A DNA stretch of 64,000 nucleotides, taken from contig NZ_UAPQ01000011.1 in the NCBI RefSeq assembly GCF_900444995.1, positions 80,063 to 144,062 on the forward strand, given 5' to 3'. The notes under the pieces are model-generated. The model did no database searches. It was given only the letters and a program-made list of their open reading frames with translations, and had not been told where the DNA came from. Origin of the DNA: Actinomyces bovis (lineage in GTDB: Bacteria > Actinomycetota > Actinomycetes > Actinomycetales > Actinomycetaceae). Below, piece after piece: positions 50,321 to 60,210 of this stretch. The translations under genes were made by a program, and so were the position numbers. Positions within the stretch are counted from its first letter, which is position 1, and every line of letters starts with the position of its first letter.

Positions 50321-51997
50321 TCAGCCCAGGGCTGCGGAAACGACCTGCTTGGCTTCCTCCTGCACCTGCGCTAAGTGCTCGGCGCCCTTGAAGGACTCGG
50401 CGTAGATCTTGTACACGTCTTCCGTGCCGGAGGGGCGCGCCGCGAACCAGGCGTTCTCTGTGGTGACCTTCAGACCGCCAATGGGCTCGTCATTTCCAGG
50501 TGCGCGCACCAGCCGCGCGGTAATCGGTTCCCCAGCGAGTTCGGTGGCAGTGACGTCCTCCGGGGCGAGCGCCGCCAGCCGGGCCTTCTCTTCCTTGGTA
50601 GCGGCTGCGTCAATGCGCGCGTAGGCGGAAGCCCCAAAACGCTCCACCTGCTCGACATGCAGCTGGGAGGGACTCTTCCCAGTCACCGCAATGATCTCGC
50701 TGGCGAGCAGCGCCAAGATGATGCCGTCCTTGTCCGTGGACCACACAGTGCCGTCCTTGCGCAGGAAGGAGGCCCCAGCGCTCTCCTCACCACCAAAGCC
50801 AATCGAGCCGTCCAGCAGCCCAGGCACAAAGTGTTTGAAGCCCACGGGCACCTCCACCAGCTTGCGCCCCATGGCTGCAACCACGCGGTCGATCAGGGAG
50901 GAAGAGACCAGCGTCTTGCCCACGCCGCAGTCTGTGGCCCAGCCGGGGCGGTGAGTGAATAGGTACTCGATGGCCACCGCTAGGTAGTGGTTGGGGTTCA
51001 TCAGTCCGTCAGGGGTGACGATGCCGTGGCGGTCGGCGTCGGCGTCATTTCCAGTGGCGACGTCATAGGGGGTGCGGCCCTCAGCGTCGGGGGTCATGGC
51101 GCCGCGCAGGGAGGCCATGGCGTTGGGGGAGGAGCAGTCCATGCGGATTTTGCCGTCCCAGTCCAGGGTCATGAAGTGCCAGGCGGGGTCCACCTCCGGG
51201 TTAACCACCGTCAGATCCAAGCCGTAGCGCTCCCCGATGGCGCCCCAGTAGTCCACGCTCGCGCCGCCCAGTGGGTCAGCGCCGATGCGCACGCCAGCCT
51301 CCCGGATTGCGTCCATATCAATGACGTTCTCCAAGTCGGCGACGTAGGCCTCCAGGTAGTCGTATTTGATGACGTAGGGGCCATCTAGGGCGTCAGCGAT
51401 CGGGACGCGCGGCACGTCCTGCCAACCGGAGGCGAGCAGTTCGTTGGCGCGGTTGGCGATCCAGCTGGTGGCCTCAGCGCCAGCGGGGCCGCCGGTGGGC
51501 GGGTTGTATTTGAAGCCGCCGTCGCGTGGTGGGTTGTGGGAGGGAGTGACGACGATGCCGTCCGCCAGGCCCGGGCCGTTGCTGCGCACGCCCCCGGGGG
51601 TGCCTGCGCCATTGGCCTTGAGGATGGCGTGGGAAACGGCGGGGGTGGGGGTGTAGGCGCCACGGGCGTCGACGGCGGTCATAACCCCGGCCCCGGAGAG
51701 CACCTCAATGGCGCTGCGCCACGCGGGCTCAGACAGGGCGTGCGTGTCTCGGCCTATGTAGAGCACGCCGTCGGTGCCTTGGGAACGGCGGTATTCGACG
51801 ATGGCGGCGGTGGTGGCGACGATATGTGCCTCGTTGAAGGCAGTGTCCAGTGAAGAACCGCGGTGACCGGAGGTACCGAAGACCACTTTTTGGGCGGGGG
51901 TCGCGGGGTCTGGGACTAGTTCGTAGTAGGCATTGATGACCTCGTCAACGTTGATGAGGTCCTCGGGCAGGGCGGGTTTTCCGGCGCGTTCATGCAT
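50321..51997 (-). CDS. pgm: Phosphoglucomutase (alpha-D-glucose phosphate-specific)
   Basis: 558 residues. Interconverts glucose 1-phosphate and glucose 6-phosphate. The phospho-Ser loop [16 protein letters not shown] (about 153-168), the Mg site [10 protein letters not shown] (about 315-324), the substrate loop GGEESAGAS and the C-terminal phosphate-binding [12 protein letters not shown] are all present. The long bacterial PGM type (about 545-560 aa) matches. Divergent from the RidA gene. Housekeeping. Confidence 0.97.
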   Translation of the reverse strand: MHERAGKPALPEDLINVDEVINAYYELVPDPATPAQKVVFGTSGHRGSSLDTAFNEAHIVATTAAIVEYRRSQGTDGVLYIGRDTHALSEPAWRSAIEVLSGAGVMTAVDARGAYTPTPAVSHAILKANGAGTPGGVRSNGPGLADGIVVTPSHNPPRDGGFKYNPPTGGPAGAEATSWIANRANELLASGWQDVPRVPIADALDGPYVIKYDYLEAYVADLENVIDMDAIREAGVRIGADPLGGASVDYWGAIGERYGLDLTVVNPEVDPAWHFMTLDWDGKIRMDCSSPNAMASLRGAMTPDAEGRTPYDVATGNDADADRHGIVTPDGLMNPNHYLAVAIEYLFTHRPGWATDCGVGKTLVSSSLIDRVVAAMGRKLVEVPVGFKHFVPGLLDGSIGFGGEESAGASFLRKDGTVWSTDKDGIILALLASEIIAVTGKSPSQLHVEQVERFGASAYARIDAAATKEEKARLAALAPEDVTATELAGEPITARLVRAPGNDEPIGGLKVTTENAWFAARPSGTEDVYKIYAESFKGAEHLAQVQEEAKQVVSAALG

Positions 51998-52177
51998 AGG
52001 AGCAGTGTTTCATGGGCCACTGACACAAAGCTGAGAATCCCGGTAAACAGACGCTCCACTTCCCCATCAGTGAGACAAGTCCGTGGCGCAGACGCCGTTG
52101 GTGGCGCAGCAGAGCTGGCTAGGGTAGTTCCGTCCACGTCAATGCCCACTGCGGGCGCGCTCTCGCGAGGAGTCCCC

Positions 52178-52573
52178 ATGACCACTGCCATCGCCACCCA
52201 GGACGCCCCGGCCGCCGTCGGCCCTTACTCGCAGGCCGTGTCCACCGGCAATGCCAGCGGCGCCACCGTGTATCTCTCTGGTCAGATCCCGCTGGACCCC
52301 GCCACCGGCAAGCTGGTGGAGGGCGACGTGCAGGCGCAGGCGGATCGGGTGTTGCGCAACTTGGGGGCCGTGCTGAGTGCTGCGGGGCTGGGCTTCGCCC
52401 ACGTCGTCAAGACCACGGTGCTCCTGGCGGATATCAATGACTTCAAGGCCGTGAACGAGGTTTACTCCCGCTACTTCCTGGGGCCGGTGCTGCCTGCTCG
52501 CGCCGCTTTTGCTGTCGCTGCCCTGCCTTTGGGGGCGCGGGTGGAGATTGAGGCGGTGGCGCTGCGGCCCTGA
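52178..52573 (+). CDS. RidA family protein
   Basis: 131 residues from ATG 52178, with GAGGAG 7 bases upstream. YjgF/YER057c/UK114 family: [10 protein letters not shown] at the N-terminus, [10 protein letters not shown], and the catalytic Arg in the C-terminal [24 protein letters not shown]. It hydrolyses reactive enamines/imines produced by PLP enzymes. The frame is open far upstream but only as a chance extension. Not part of an obvious operon. Confidence 0.94.
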   Translation: MTTAIATQDAPAAVGPYSQAVSTGNASGATVYLSGQIPLDPATGKLVEGDVQAQADRVLRNLGAVLSAAGLGFAHVVKTTVLLADINDFKAVNEVYSRYFLGPVLPARAAFAVAALPLGARVEIEAVALRP

Positions 52574-52632
52574 GTCGCTGACCGGGCGCTAATCCCCAGA
52601 TTCGTGTCACAGCTTGGCCGTATGGTTGCCCC

Positions 52633-54180
52633 ATGAGCGAGTCCAAGATTGTGGGCGCTGGGGGATTCCAGGCGCTGCTGTCCCTGGCTGTCAGGCTGGT
52701 CGCAGTGGCGGTGCTGGTGCTGCTCGTACCGCTGTTGGCCTTCTGGCCCTTTGGGGTTAGGTACCAGCCGGTGGTGGAGATCCATGACCAGGCCCATATT
52801 CTGGATGACCAGTCAACCGCTTCCACCTTGGAGGAGCTGCGTTTCCGGAAGGACGTGCGCCTAGCGGTGGTCACCTTGGACGTCGGCTACGACGCGAATT
52901 TCAATGCTGCAGTATTGGACTATGCGCGCCAGCATGAGCCCAGTTGGCTAGCTGGCGGCAAATGGGCCGATGGCATGGTGATCCTGGGAGTCTCGCCGAC
53001 TGGTCGCTGGGTGGGCTGCTACTTTGGCGAGGACGTCAAGGTGAACACCAGCACTCAGAAATGGATTCAAGACGCCGGCAAGGATGATTTCCGCTCCAGC
53101 GAGTGGGAGCAAGGCGTAGAGAAAATTGCGCTCCGTGCGGCCAAGATTGTTGGCCACCCGTTGGGCGATAACCTGCTCTCTTTTGTGTTATCCGGTCTGA
53201 GTGCTGTCTTTGGGCTGGGCTGGTTGGGATGGATGCTCCTGAGCCAGCGTTTCGCTCGACGCGCCTTCCGGGAGGCTAAGCGCCACTACACCCAAGTTAC
53301 GGCGGACTATGAATCCACGCAGATCCGGGCAGGGCTCATTCCCGGCGATGAAGCCCATGGTGCACAGGTACTAGCGCGCTTCGGTTGGTTTGAGGAGCAG
53401 TATGCCAGCCTCACCAATGATTTCAACCGTTTTGGGGAGCCACGTGGGGCAGCCTGGTTTGAGCGAGGACGCTGGAGCAAGGCCAAGCACCTGCAGCAGA
53501 CGGCCTCTAACCTTGACTCACTGGATGACGCCATCTCCAATGCTGCGGCCCTGCTGAGTCTGTCTCAGGGCTGGGAGCAGGCCTGGCTCAATGAGCAGGG
53601 GCCCGTGCAGGAGGATCTGGCCGCACTGGAGGAGTTGTGCAGTAAGGTGGCTGCTGAAGGGGGTTTGAATCCGGCGGTGGAACGCGACTGGGTGCGTGCC
53701 AGCAGGCATCAGCTCGCACAGGTTCAGGGGCAGCTCGCCTATAAGCAGATCACTCCGAGCGCCGCGTTGGACCTGTTGGATGTCATCTCACGCGATGTGC
53801 GGAACAAGGCTGATGCCCTGGCCAAATCGGCTCTCAAAAACAGCTCTGCCTACCAGAACGAGCGAATGAAGCAGTACCAGAAATCGCGTCGTGACGGCGG
53901 CGGGACCTACTCGGGCTCTTGGAGCTCTGGCTCCAATGACTTCTCTTACGACCCGTCTTCCACGATCCGCATAAACCCGGGCTCACCGGGGGCCTCGGCA
54001 GCTGGGGAGCGTTGGAGCCACGGCGGCGCCGCTAACCAGTTCTCGACGCCGATCGCGGGCTTGGTGACGGGTTACGCCAGTGCCGCGTCCTGGTCGCCTT
54101 CCTCCAGCGGTGGCTCCAGCTCGTCTTCTTCCTACTCTGGTAGTGACTTCTCCGGCTCCGGCTCTAGTTCTCACTTCTGA
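52633..54180 (+). CDS. DUF5129 (TPM-like) membrane protein
   Basis: 515 residues. An N-terminal membrane helix (VAVLVLLVPLLAFWPFG), an extracytoplasmic TPM-like domain (about 45-180; HDQAHILDDQSTAS, DGMVILGVSPTGRWVGCYFG), a second helix (about 190-210), then a mainly helical cytoplasmic part (about 215-400). The C-terminus is Gly/Ser-rich low complexity ending in SGSGSSSHF, as in many TPM proteins (GGGSSG tails). The family occurs in Actinomyces relatives; TPM proteins have been linked to photosystem repair or membrane phosphatase activity elsewhere, which need not apply here. Confidence 0.8.
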   Translation: MSESKIVGAGGFQALLSLAVRLVAVAVLVLLVPLLAFWPFGVRYQPVVEIHDQAHILDDQSTASTLEELRFRKDVRLAVVTLDVGYDANFNAAVLDYARQHEPSWLAGGKWADGMVILGVSPTGRWVGCYFGEDVKVNTSTQKWIQDAGKDDFRSSEWEQGVEKIALRAAKIVGHPLGDNLLSFVLSGLSAVFGLGWLGWMLLSQRFARRAFREAKRHYTQVTADYESTQIRAGLIPGDEAHGAQVLARFGWFEEQYASLTNDFNRFGEPRGAAWFERGRWSKAKHLQQTASNLDSLDDAISNAAALLSLSQGWEQAWLNEQGPVQEDLAALEELCSKVAAEGGLNPAVERDWVRASRHQLAQVQGQLAYKQITPSAALDLLDVISRDVRNKADALAKSALKNSSAYQNERMKQYQKSRRDGGGTYSGSWSSGSNDFSYDPSSTIRINPGSPGASAAGERWSHGGAANQFSTPIAGLVTGYASAASWSPSSSGGSSSSSSYSGSDFSGSGSSSHF

Positions 54181-54436
54181 GCGCGGCTGGCCGGTCGCCG
54201 GTCTGGCTGGTTGCTGGTCTGGGTGGGCTGGGTGCGCTAGGGGTGCCAGCCGCTTAGGTTGCCCGGTTTGCTGGCCGGGTGCGGCCCAGGGCACGCCCCG
54301 ACTGCCAAAGGCCGGGGACAGTGGCCGCCTGTGGCGGGGCGGCCCACCGCGCGCTCGCCCCGTGTTCCCTAAGGCGCCGAGCCATGCCACCGCGGACCCG
54401 GCGTCGTCGTCAATACCGGGCCGGTAGGCTGCCGCC

Positions 54437-55309
54437 ATGTCTAAGAAAAAGCGCCAGCAGCGTCGCGACGCCGCGCCCGCCACCCCCAAGAAGCAAAAGA
54501 TCGAGTTCGTCGCCCGCCCCTTTGAGGGGCTGCCTGGTGAAGAGGACCTAGTGGCGATGATGCAGATCATCCCCGCCGCCACCGCCAGAGTTCGCCTGAC
54601 CAAGGAGCACGGCGGCAAGGAGGTGCAGATCGTCAGCCTCCTGCCAGACCTGACGCAGGCCATGCACCGGGCCGACGGCGAGGTGCTGGTGGCGCTTCAG
54701 ACCACCGTCCACTCCGGGGACGCCTCCCGCGACGTGGCCGCTGCCCTGCTGGAAGCTCTAGAACTAGAGCCCGGCAAGGGCCTGGCCGCCAACGGTCTGC
54801 CTGAGCCGGGCCCGCGCCTGCAGGATGTGCTGGACTTGAGTGTGCCCCCGCAGGTGCGCGTATGTGAGAGCTTCGACTACTGGGTCACCCCAGATCAGCT
54901 GGGTGAGCAGGAAACCCAGCACGCCTTAGAGGAGGCCAAGTCGGAGCTGGCGCCGACCGTAGCGGTGCCCGGTGTGGAGCACGCCTACTGGTGCCGTATG
55001 AACGGCAAGGAGTTCGTGCGCTGGGTGCGGGGGGAGGACGAAGACACCTTTTTCAACGCCTTCGCCCGAGTACACGCCGCCCGCGAGTCCGACCTGGAGG
55101 AGGGGGCGCGGTTCATCGGCGCCTTCCGGGCCTGTGGTCTGGCCATCCCCGTATGGGAGTTGGCGCCGGGCACGGAAGCCAGTGAGTTGACCGCCCCAAT
55201 GCAGGCCATGGCCAAGCGACTGGATGCGGCGCTCGCGCAGACTGGCCCGCTGGACGCCGAGGCCCGGCGCGCCAAGGCGGGCATCATCTCCCGCCAGGTG
55301 AACCTCTAA
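54437..55309 (+). CDS. DUF5926 family protein
   Basis: 290 residues. A Lys/Arg-rich start (MSKKKRQQRRDAA) leads to a conserved soluble domain with VARPFEGLPGEEDLVAMMQI, CESFDYWVTPDQ and VRWVRGEDEDTFFNAFAR. The family is restricted to actinobacteria and often lies beside the GT2 glycosyltransferase found here downstream. Function unknown. The 256-base gap upstream is G/T-rich with GGCTGG runs and no dyad I trust. A very strong terminator follows. Confidence 0.9.
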   Translation: MSKKKRQQRRDAAPATPKKQKIEFVARPFEGLPGEEDLVAMMQIIPAATARVRLTKEHGGKEVQIVSLLPDLTQAMHRADGEVLVALQTTVHSGDASRDVAAALLEALELEPGKGLAANGLPEPGPRLQDVLDLSVPPQVRVCESFDYWVTPDQLGEQETQHALEEAKSELAPTVAVPGVEHAYWCRMNGKEFVRWVRGEDEDTFFNAFARVHAARESDLEEGARFIGAFRACGLAIPVWELAPGTEASELTAPMQAMAKRLDAALAQTGPLDAEARRAKAGIISRQVNL

Positions 55310-55325
55310 ATCTGCCGATTAAAGG

Positions 55326-55363
55326 CTTGGCCCCCGGCGCGTTACTCAACGCCGGGGGCCAAG
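55326..55363. terminator. Strong hairpin terminator after the DUF5926 gene
   Basis: CTTGGCCCCCGGCG (55326-55339) and CGCCGGGGGCCAAG (55350-55363) form a perfect 14-bp stem with a 10-base loop, followed by GCTTT; a few A/T pairs extend the stem outward. Confidence 0.92.
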
Positions 55364-55368
55364 GCTTT

Positions 55369-55959
55369 ACTAGGGAATCAGGCGTGCTGCCTAGGGTGTG
55401 GTTTGGCGGTGGCAAGCAGGATTTGGTGCGGGGCGGCACGGATTTGCTGGAATTGGCGGGACACAGCGCCGATTAACGCTGGACTTTGCGCGGATTTACA
55501 AGGGCAAGCCGGAGTTAGCTGTATCTGCTTGGCTTGGTGCGGCTTCAGGAAACTCTCCCCCCGGCCCACGAGGACGTCCTTGTCGCCGTAGACCAGAGGC
55601 CATTAGGGGTGCTCGGCGCCATTGACGAGCACATGACTCAGCCTTGCATGGACGCAGCAAGTCGCGCAGCGGATAGGAAGGTCAAAAAGCCACGCAAGCT
55701 TCAGGCGCAGCATGCAACGGCGAGACCTAATGAAGGGGTGTGTCCAGGGTTCGACGCTGCCGTTCCAGGCTTGGGGGCTTGCAAGGTCTTTGCTGTTTTA
55801 TGAAAGGTTCCTTCTCAAGAAGTGCGAGTGACCCTAATCACAGTAATGCTCATTATTGGGACACTCGTCCCTAATCGCCTACCACCGGTATGTAAGAGAC
55901 ACACGCCGCCACCTAGAACCACCACCGCACAGCTCAGTTAATTAGCTAGTCTTTGGCTT
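55369..55959. other. 590-base spacer with AT-rich promoter region
   Basis: No gene recognised. A frame of up to 89 codons (55534-55803) has no family resemblance. The last 160 bases are clearly AT-richer than the genome and contain TAATG-CT-CATTA (55844-55855), a near-palindrome suited to a regulator, and a direct repeat of CCCTAATC (about 55833 and 55871). This is probably the promoter of the glycosyltransferase gene. Confidence 0.45.
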
Positions 55960-56826
55960 GTGAGCGCGGAGAAGAGCAGCCAGGCCGTCGCCGTAATCAT
56001 CCCTGCCAAGGATGAGGCCGAACGAATTGCCGCCACCGTCCGCGCCTGCCGCGCTATCCCCCGCGTAGACCTCGTGGTCGTGGTCGACGACGGCTCCACC
56101 GACGCCACAGGCGACCATGCCCGCGCTGCCGGCGCCGTCGTCGTTCGCCACTCAGTGACCCGTGGCAAGGCCTCCGCTATGGAAACTGGTGCTGGCGTGG
56201 TGGCCATGCGCGACCCCGAAGACGCCCCCAAACGCCTGCTGCTATTCATTGACGCGGACCTTGGCGACTCCGCCGCCGCCTGCGCCGACCTGGTGCCCCC
56301 GGTGCTCGACGGCGTCGCCGACCTATCCATTGCCGTGCTGCCCAAACAGGCTGGCGCCGGGGGGCGTGGCCGGGTGGTGCGCGCCGCCCGCGCGGCAATT
56401 GCTGCCGCCACCGGCTGGCTGCCCCTGGCCCCCCTATCCGGTCAGCGCTGCCTGAACCGCGAGGCTTATACAGCCGCCCAACCTTTCCCGGAGGGCTGGG
56501 GTGTGGAAGTCGGCATGACTATCGACCTGTTGGTCGCTAAGCGCACCGTCATCGAAGTGCCCTGCGACATTCAGCACCGCGCTACTGGCAATGACGCCGC
56601 TGGCCGCCTGCACCGCGCCAACCAGTACAAGGACGTCCTGCGCGCCGTCATTGCCCGCAAGATGGCGCGCCACCGCGTGCCCCGCAAGACTGCCTTGAAG
56701 TCGGCCCGCAGTCAGCAGCATTTCACCCCTTATAACGCCTGGGACCCCACGGTCGCGGAGACGGCCGCTCAGGCCCTGCGCACCCCCGCTAAAGGCATGC
56801 GGACCATAGAAATCCACGAGAACTGA
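55960..56826 (+). CDS. GT2 family glycosyltransferase
   Basis: 288 residues from GTG 55960. GT-A fold: VAVIIPAKDEAERIAATVRA at the N-terminus, LVVVVDDGSTDATGD, and the DXD-type LLLFIDADLGDS (about 93) that binds the metal-nucleotide sugar. WGVEVGMTIDL and HRATGNDAAGRLHRANQY resemble the glucosyl-3-phosphoglycerate synthase branch of GT2 enzymes. That would suggest a role in glucosylglycerate or methylglucose lipopolysaccharide synthesis, but the substrate cannot be fixed from sequence. Convergent with the large membrane protein gene. Confidence 0.88.
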   Translation: MSAEKSSQAVAVIIPAKDEAERIAATVRACRAIPRVDLVVVVDDGSTDATGDHARAAGAVVVRHSVTRGKASAMETGAGVVAMRDPEDAPKRLLLFIDADLGDSAAACADLVPPVLDGVADLSIAVLPKQAGAGGRGRVVRAARAAIAAATGWLPLAPLSGQRCLNREAYTAAQPFPEGWGVEVGMTIDLLVAKRTVIEVPCDIQHRATGNDAAGRLHRANQYKDVLRAVIARKMARHRVPRKTALKSARSQQHFTPYNAWDPTVAETAAQALRTPAKGMRTIEIHEN

Positions 56827-57216
56827 GGACGACGGCGCCGCTGGTCGGCGGGGTGGCCCGTGTGTTCAGGTTTGCGGCTGGCGTATATGGCTGCTTTGGT
56901 GGCTTGTGCCGCTGGCTGCTAGCTGTTGGTGTCAGGGGCGAGGCCGCGGCGCGCGTTGGGCTGGCTGGCGTTACGCCGCCTGGGGGCCATCTGCGATTGC
57001 AGCACCTGTTGCGGCGCTGCCGCACCTGGCGCTGCCTCGGGTGGGGCTGGCGTTAAGCAGTTTGGAAGTGGCCCGTCGGGCGCTCGTTGCGGTGCTGCTT
57101 GGTGTTGCGTTATTTCTGGTGGCGTTGCTTTATGCCGTGCCGTCTCACCTGGAACTATTTGGAGTTGGGCCAGTTGCGATTGCAGTGCCTACCACGGTAC
57201 TCAGCGTTGGGCCGCC
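56827..57216. other. Spacer between convergent genes with imperfect direct repeats
   Basis: 390 bases, no gene assigned. Two related stretches, about 56982-57040 and 57166-57236, share GGGCCA, TGCGATTGCAG and CACCTGGCGCT in order; a third CACCTGGAACT lies near 57146. A plus-strand frame (56906-57250) runs through all of it with repeated PHLAL-type strings, but it overlaps the end of the downstream gene and resembles no protein. No clear terminator hairpin found. Confidence 0.4.
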
Positions 57217-60057
57217 TCACCTGGCGCTACTTGGGGCCACGCCGTCGTGATGCGGGGCAGGGTGCAGGACACTGGCGCATATGAGTGCCAACAGACCCGG
57301 AAGCAGAGTCACCGCAGAGAACCACAGCATCGCCACACCAGAATCGTTGAGCGCCACCTCCGCCACCACCAGCACCAGCGCGGTAATCAGTGCTGGTCGC
57401 AGCCAACCCCAAGTGGCAGCTATGGGCGCTGAGCCAGCATCGGTCTGGTACACCTTGGCGCCGTCCGCCATGACCTGCGCTGCCAACCAGGCATAAGGGC
57501 CCACACCGGCCCGCGCGCTGCGCAGAGCCTGCCGCAGCCACCACGCTGCCGCCGTCAACACCAACAGACCAAGCAACAAGGCGACGACCGGCAGCCAACT
57601 AGAGACGAAAGGCTCCACCAGCGCCCAAGCCTTGCGCGACAGCGCGCTCCCAGCCTTCCCCTGGCGCAAATCCACCAAAAAGCGTCCCAAGTGGCTCTTG
57701 GGCTGGCCGTTGTTAACCCACCAGTCCAAGGAAGCAAAGCCCAACACCACCACCGCAGCGACCAAAGCCATAACCACCGGATGCCACCAGCGCAGCCGCA
57801 AACCCGCCAAAGTCAATGCCAAGGTAGCCAGCACCGGCAACAGGGTCAGAGCGCCACCGACGTCAGCGCCTAAGGAAGCGGCGCCGTCGGCCACCAGCAG
57901 CGGCAGCCCCAAGACCGCCACCGCAGCAAAGGCCCCGGTGCGGCGACCACGGCTGCTGCCTGCTTCAACGTGTAAGCGACGGGGCAGCTGCGGCCCCAGC
58001 AAGGACCACAAGGCCAGCACTAGCACCAGGAAAGCCCCAGCTCCCAGAGCAAAGGAGATGTTGTTGACCCCGTAGTAGCGGCCCGCGACCACCGTGCTCA
58101 TGCCCAAGGGGCTATTCAAGGCCAGGCGAGCCCCCAGAGCGCCGTCGCCAATTGTGGCTGCCAAAGAGCAGGCGGCGGCCAGCGCCGTTACGGCCCAGGC
58201 GGCCCAGGCCTGACCGCGCAGCAGGCGCCAAGCACCCAGCAGCAGCCCGGAAAGCACAGCAGTGATGGCGATGGTCCCCGTTAGAGCGGCAGCCACCGTC
58301 ACTGTGCTCGGCAGCTCGCCGCGCGCGCCGACCCGCCACCAGGGCAGCAGGTTTGTGGCCAGGGCGCCCACCGGGCTCAACAGGGCGGGCACCGCTAGGG
58401 CCAGGGCAATACGTGGGCTGGGGGTGCGGGGGCTGTTGGTGCGGTTGGCCGCCACTGGGTTCTTGGCTCGGCTAGTGCTGCTGGGGATGCTGAGGGTACC
58501 GCCGGGGGTGAGGCTGGCGACGACGGGGGTGCCGCTGGTGCTGCCGGTGCCCTGGGTGCTATCAGGGGCTTCAGTACTGTGAGTGGCGCTGGCACTTTCA
58601 GAGTTGTTGGCGCCTTCAGGGTCGCTGGTGCTGCCGGGAGTGGGATGGGGTCCGTCAGTGCGTGCGGGACTGTGGGCGGCGCTGGAGTTGCTGGGGTCGC
58701 CAGGGTGATTGCTGCCTTCGGCTTCTCCGGGGCTGAAAACGCGGTCGGGTTGCTTGACGCCTTGTGATCTGCCGGGATTAACGGGTCCGTCCTTACTGGT
58801 AGTGCCCGCGCGCAGCAGCCAGGCGCCCGAGGCCGTCGCCAACAGGGAGACCGCGATCAGCAGCAGCGAGGTAGGGATCGTGGACCGGTGAGCGGCGCGG
58901 GCGTGCAGGGCATTGTCAGCCAAGGCCTGTGCGGCCACTCGCCCCTGGGCGGGGTCGGGCGCTGGCCTGGGCTCATTGCGGCCAGGCAACAGGAATGACG
59001 GGTAGGTGAAAGGCTCTGGGGCGGAAGCGGTGGCCCGCTGCAGGCAGGCCTCAATTAGGCTCTGGGTCAGTTCGGAAAGCTCTATCAGCCCTGGCTGGTG
59101 CGTGGCGGGTGAGCGGAGCAGTTTCACGGGGCCTGCCGGACCAGGCAGCTCGCCAGTGCTGGGCTCTCGGCTGGAGCGAAGCACCTGGGTGCCCGCAGGA
59201 AGTAGGCCGAGCTGGGGGCCGGGGGACGCGGCGTCCGCCACCGACACCACGACAGCCCGGGCGCCGGTCTGCTGCACCCGCTCCAGGGCCGTGACTAAAG
59301 AGATGAGGCGCTGGGCGTCGGTGCTCGGGGTGGCTGGCGTGCTGGTGCTTTGGGTGAGGCCAGGCTTGAGGGAGCTGGGCAGCAGTTCGGCCATTACGGC
59401 AGGGTCGGCGGTGTCCACAAGCAACAGCTGCGGGTACCGGGCGCCGTCTGCGAGGTCTTGGGCGGTGAGTTCGGTTGGGGGAGTGCCTGGGGAGTCGGTG
59501 AGGGCAAGCCTGGCGCCCCGGCCCACAGCGCCGGTGCTGGCGGCGGAGTGGTCCAGGGTTTCGCGCAGGATGCCAAGCGCCGAGCGGGAGGTGGGGGAGG
59601 GGGCGTTTGCAGCGACCTGCCGCCAGGAGTCGATCCAGCTGCAGTGCCCCTGACGGTCTTTAGTGCCAGCACTCAGGCGAGTGCCTGCACCGAGGCCAAG
59701 CCAGCCGTCTGCTGGGCAGGAGCCCTCCCCGACTGCGCGAGTGATCACATTGATGGGCTCATCTGCGCCTGCTCGGGCTAGCAGGGTGGTGGCAGCGTCG
59801 CGCACCTCCTGGGATTGGTCAGTGGCTGCCTCCAGCACGTCTGCCCAGGTGAGGTCATGTGTGCCCAGCAAAACTGTGGAGCCGGGGGTCGAGCTGGAGC
59901 TGGCTGGCGAGCCGCTGGTTGTAAGTGCGTGGGGATTAGTGGGGGCGGCCAGGGCTGGCGCGATCACCGCTAGCACCATGCCCAGCACGATTAGCAGCGC
60001 TAGGCCGCCTACGGTCCAGCGCACAAAACGGTCTCTCGGGCTGTGGCGTTGGTTCAC
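57217..60057 (-). CDS. Large multi-domain membrane protein, unknown function
   Basis: 946 residues from GTG 60057. One N-terminal helix (VGGLALLIVLGMVLAVIAP), then a large extracytoplasmic domain (about 40-375) with LLLVDTADPAVMAELLP and ARAVVVSVADAASPG, strands that could belong to an alkaline-phosphatase-like fold. Next are a membrane helix, a long Ser/Thr/Pro/Asn-rich linker (about 425-545), and nine to ten membrane helices to the end. No catalytic motif is certain. Similar large membrane proteins of unknown role occur in Actinomyces relatives. Upstream lies copy 3 of the inverted-end element. Confidence 0.7.
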   Translation of the reverse strand: MNQRHSPRDRFVRWTVGGLALLIVLGMVLAVIAPALAAPTNPHALTTSGSPASSSSTPGSTVLLGTHDLTWADVLEAATDQSQEVRDAATTLLARAGADEPINVITRAVGEGSCPADGWLGLGAGTRLSAGTKDRQGHCSWIDSWRQVAANAPSPTSRSALGILRETLDHSAASTGAVGRGARLALTDSPGTPPTELTAQDLADGARYPQLLLVDTADPAVMAELLPSSLKPGLTQSTSTPATPSTDAQRLISLVTALERVQQTGARAVVVSVADAASPGPQLGLLPAGTQVLRSSREPSTGELPGPAGPVKLLRSPATHQPGLIELSELTQSLIEACLQRATASAPEPFTYPSFLLPGRNEPRPAPDPAQGRVAAQALADNALHARAAHRSTIPTSLLLIAVSLLATASGAWLLRAGTTSKDGPVNPGRSQGVKQPDRVFSPGEAEGSNHPGDPSNSSAAHSPARTDGPHPTPGSTSDPEGANNSESASATHSTEAPDSTQGTGSTSGTPVVASLTPGGTLSIPSSTSRAKNPVAANRTNSPRTPSPRIALALAVPALLSPVGALATNLLPWWRVGARGELPSTVTVAAALTGTIAITAVLSGLLLGAWRLLRGQAWAAWAVTALAAACSLAATIGDGALGARLALNSPLGMSTVVAGRYYGVNNISFALGAGAFLVLVLALWSLLGPQLPRRLHVEAGSSRGRRTGAFAAVAVLGLPLLVADGAASLGADVGGALTLLPVLATLALTLAGLRLRWWHPVVMALVAAVVVLGFASLDWWVNNGQPKSHLGRFLVDLRQGKAGSALSRKAWALVEPFVSSWLPVVALLLGLLVLTAAAWWLRQALRSARAGVGPYAWLAAQVMADGAKVYQTDAGSAPIAATWGWLRPALITALVLVVAEVALNDSGVAMLWFSAVTLLPGLLALICASVLHPAPHHDGVAPSSAR

Positions 60058-60092
60058 GGTTCCAGCCTACGAACTGCTAGCTGCGCGCTGGG

Positions 60093-60210
60093 AAGTGGCA
60101 CGAAATGCAGCACTTTGAAGTTCGGGCTCAAAGCCGCTTGTTGGAATCATGCGGTTTTTGCGTCGCCTTGCTCGGCTTTGCGTCCCAAAGTACTGCAAAA
60201 CGTGCCACCT
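60093..60210. mobile_element. 118-bp element with 25-bp inverted ends, copy 3
   Basis: Left end AAGTGGCACGAAATGCAG plus CACTTTG (60093-60117) and right end CAAAGTACTGCAAAACGT plus GCCACCT (60186-60210) match copies 1 and 2 at 49115 and 50180. The interior differs completely and is 10 bases shorter. The right end directly touches the stop codon of the kinase gene at 60211. Confidence 0.83.

Noticed and set aside
55534..55803. 89-codon plus-strand frame in the spacer before the glycosyltransferase
   Set aside because: No start signal, no family resemblance and mixed codon use; probably non-coding.
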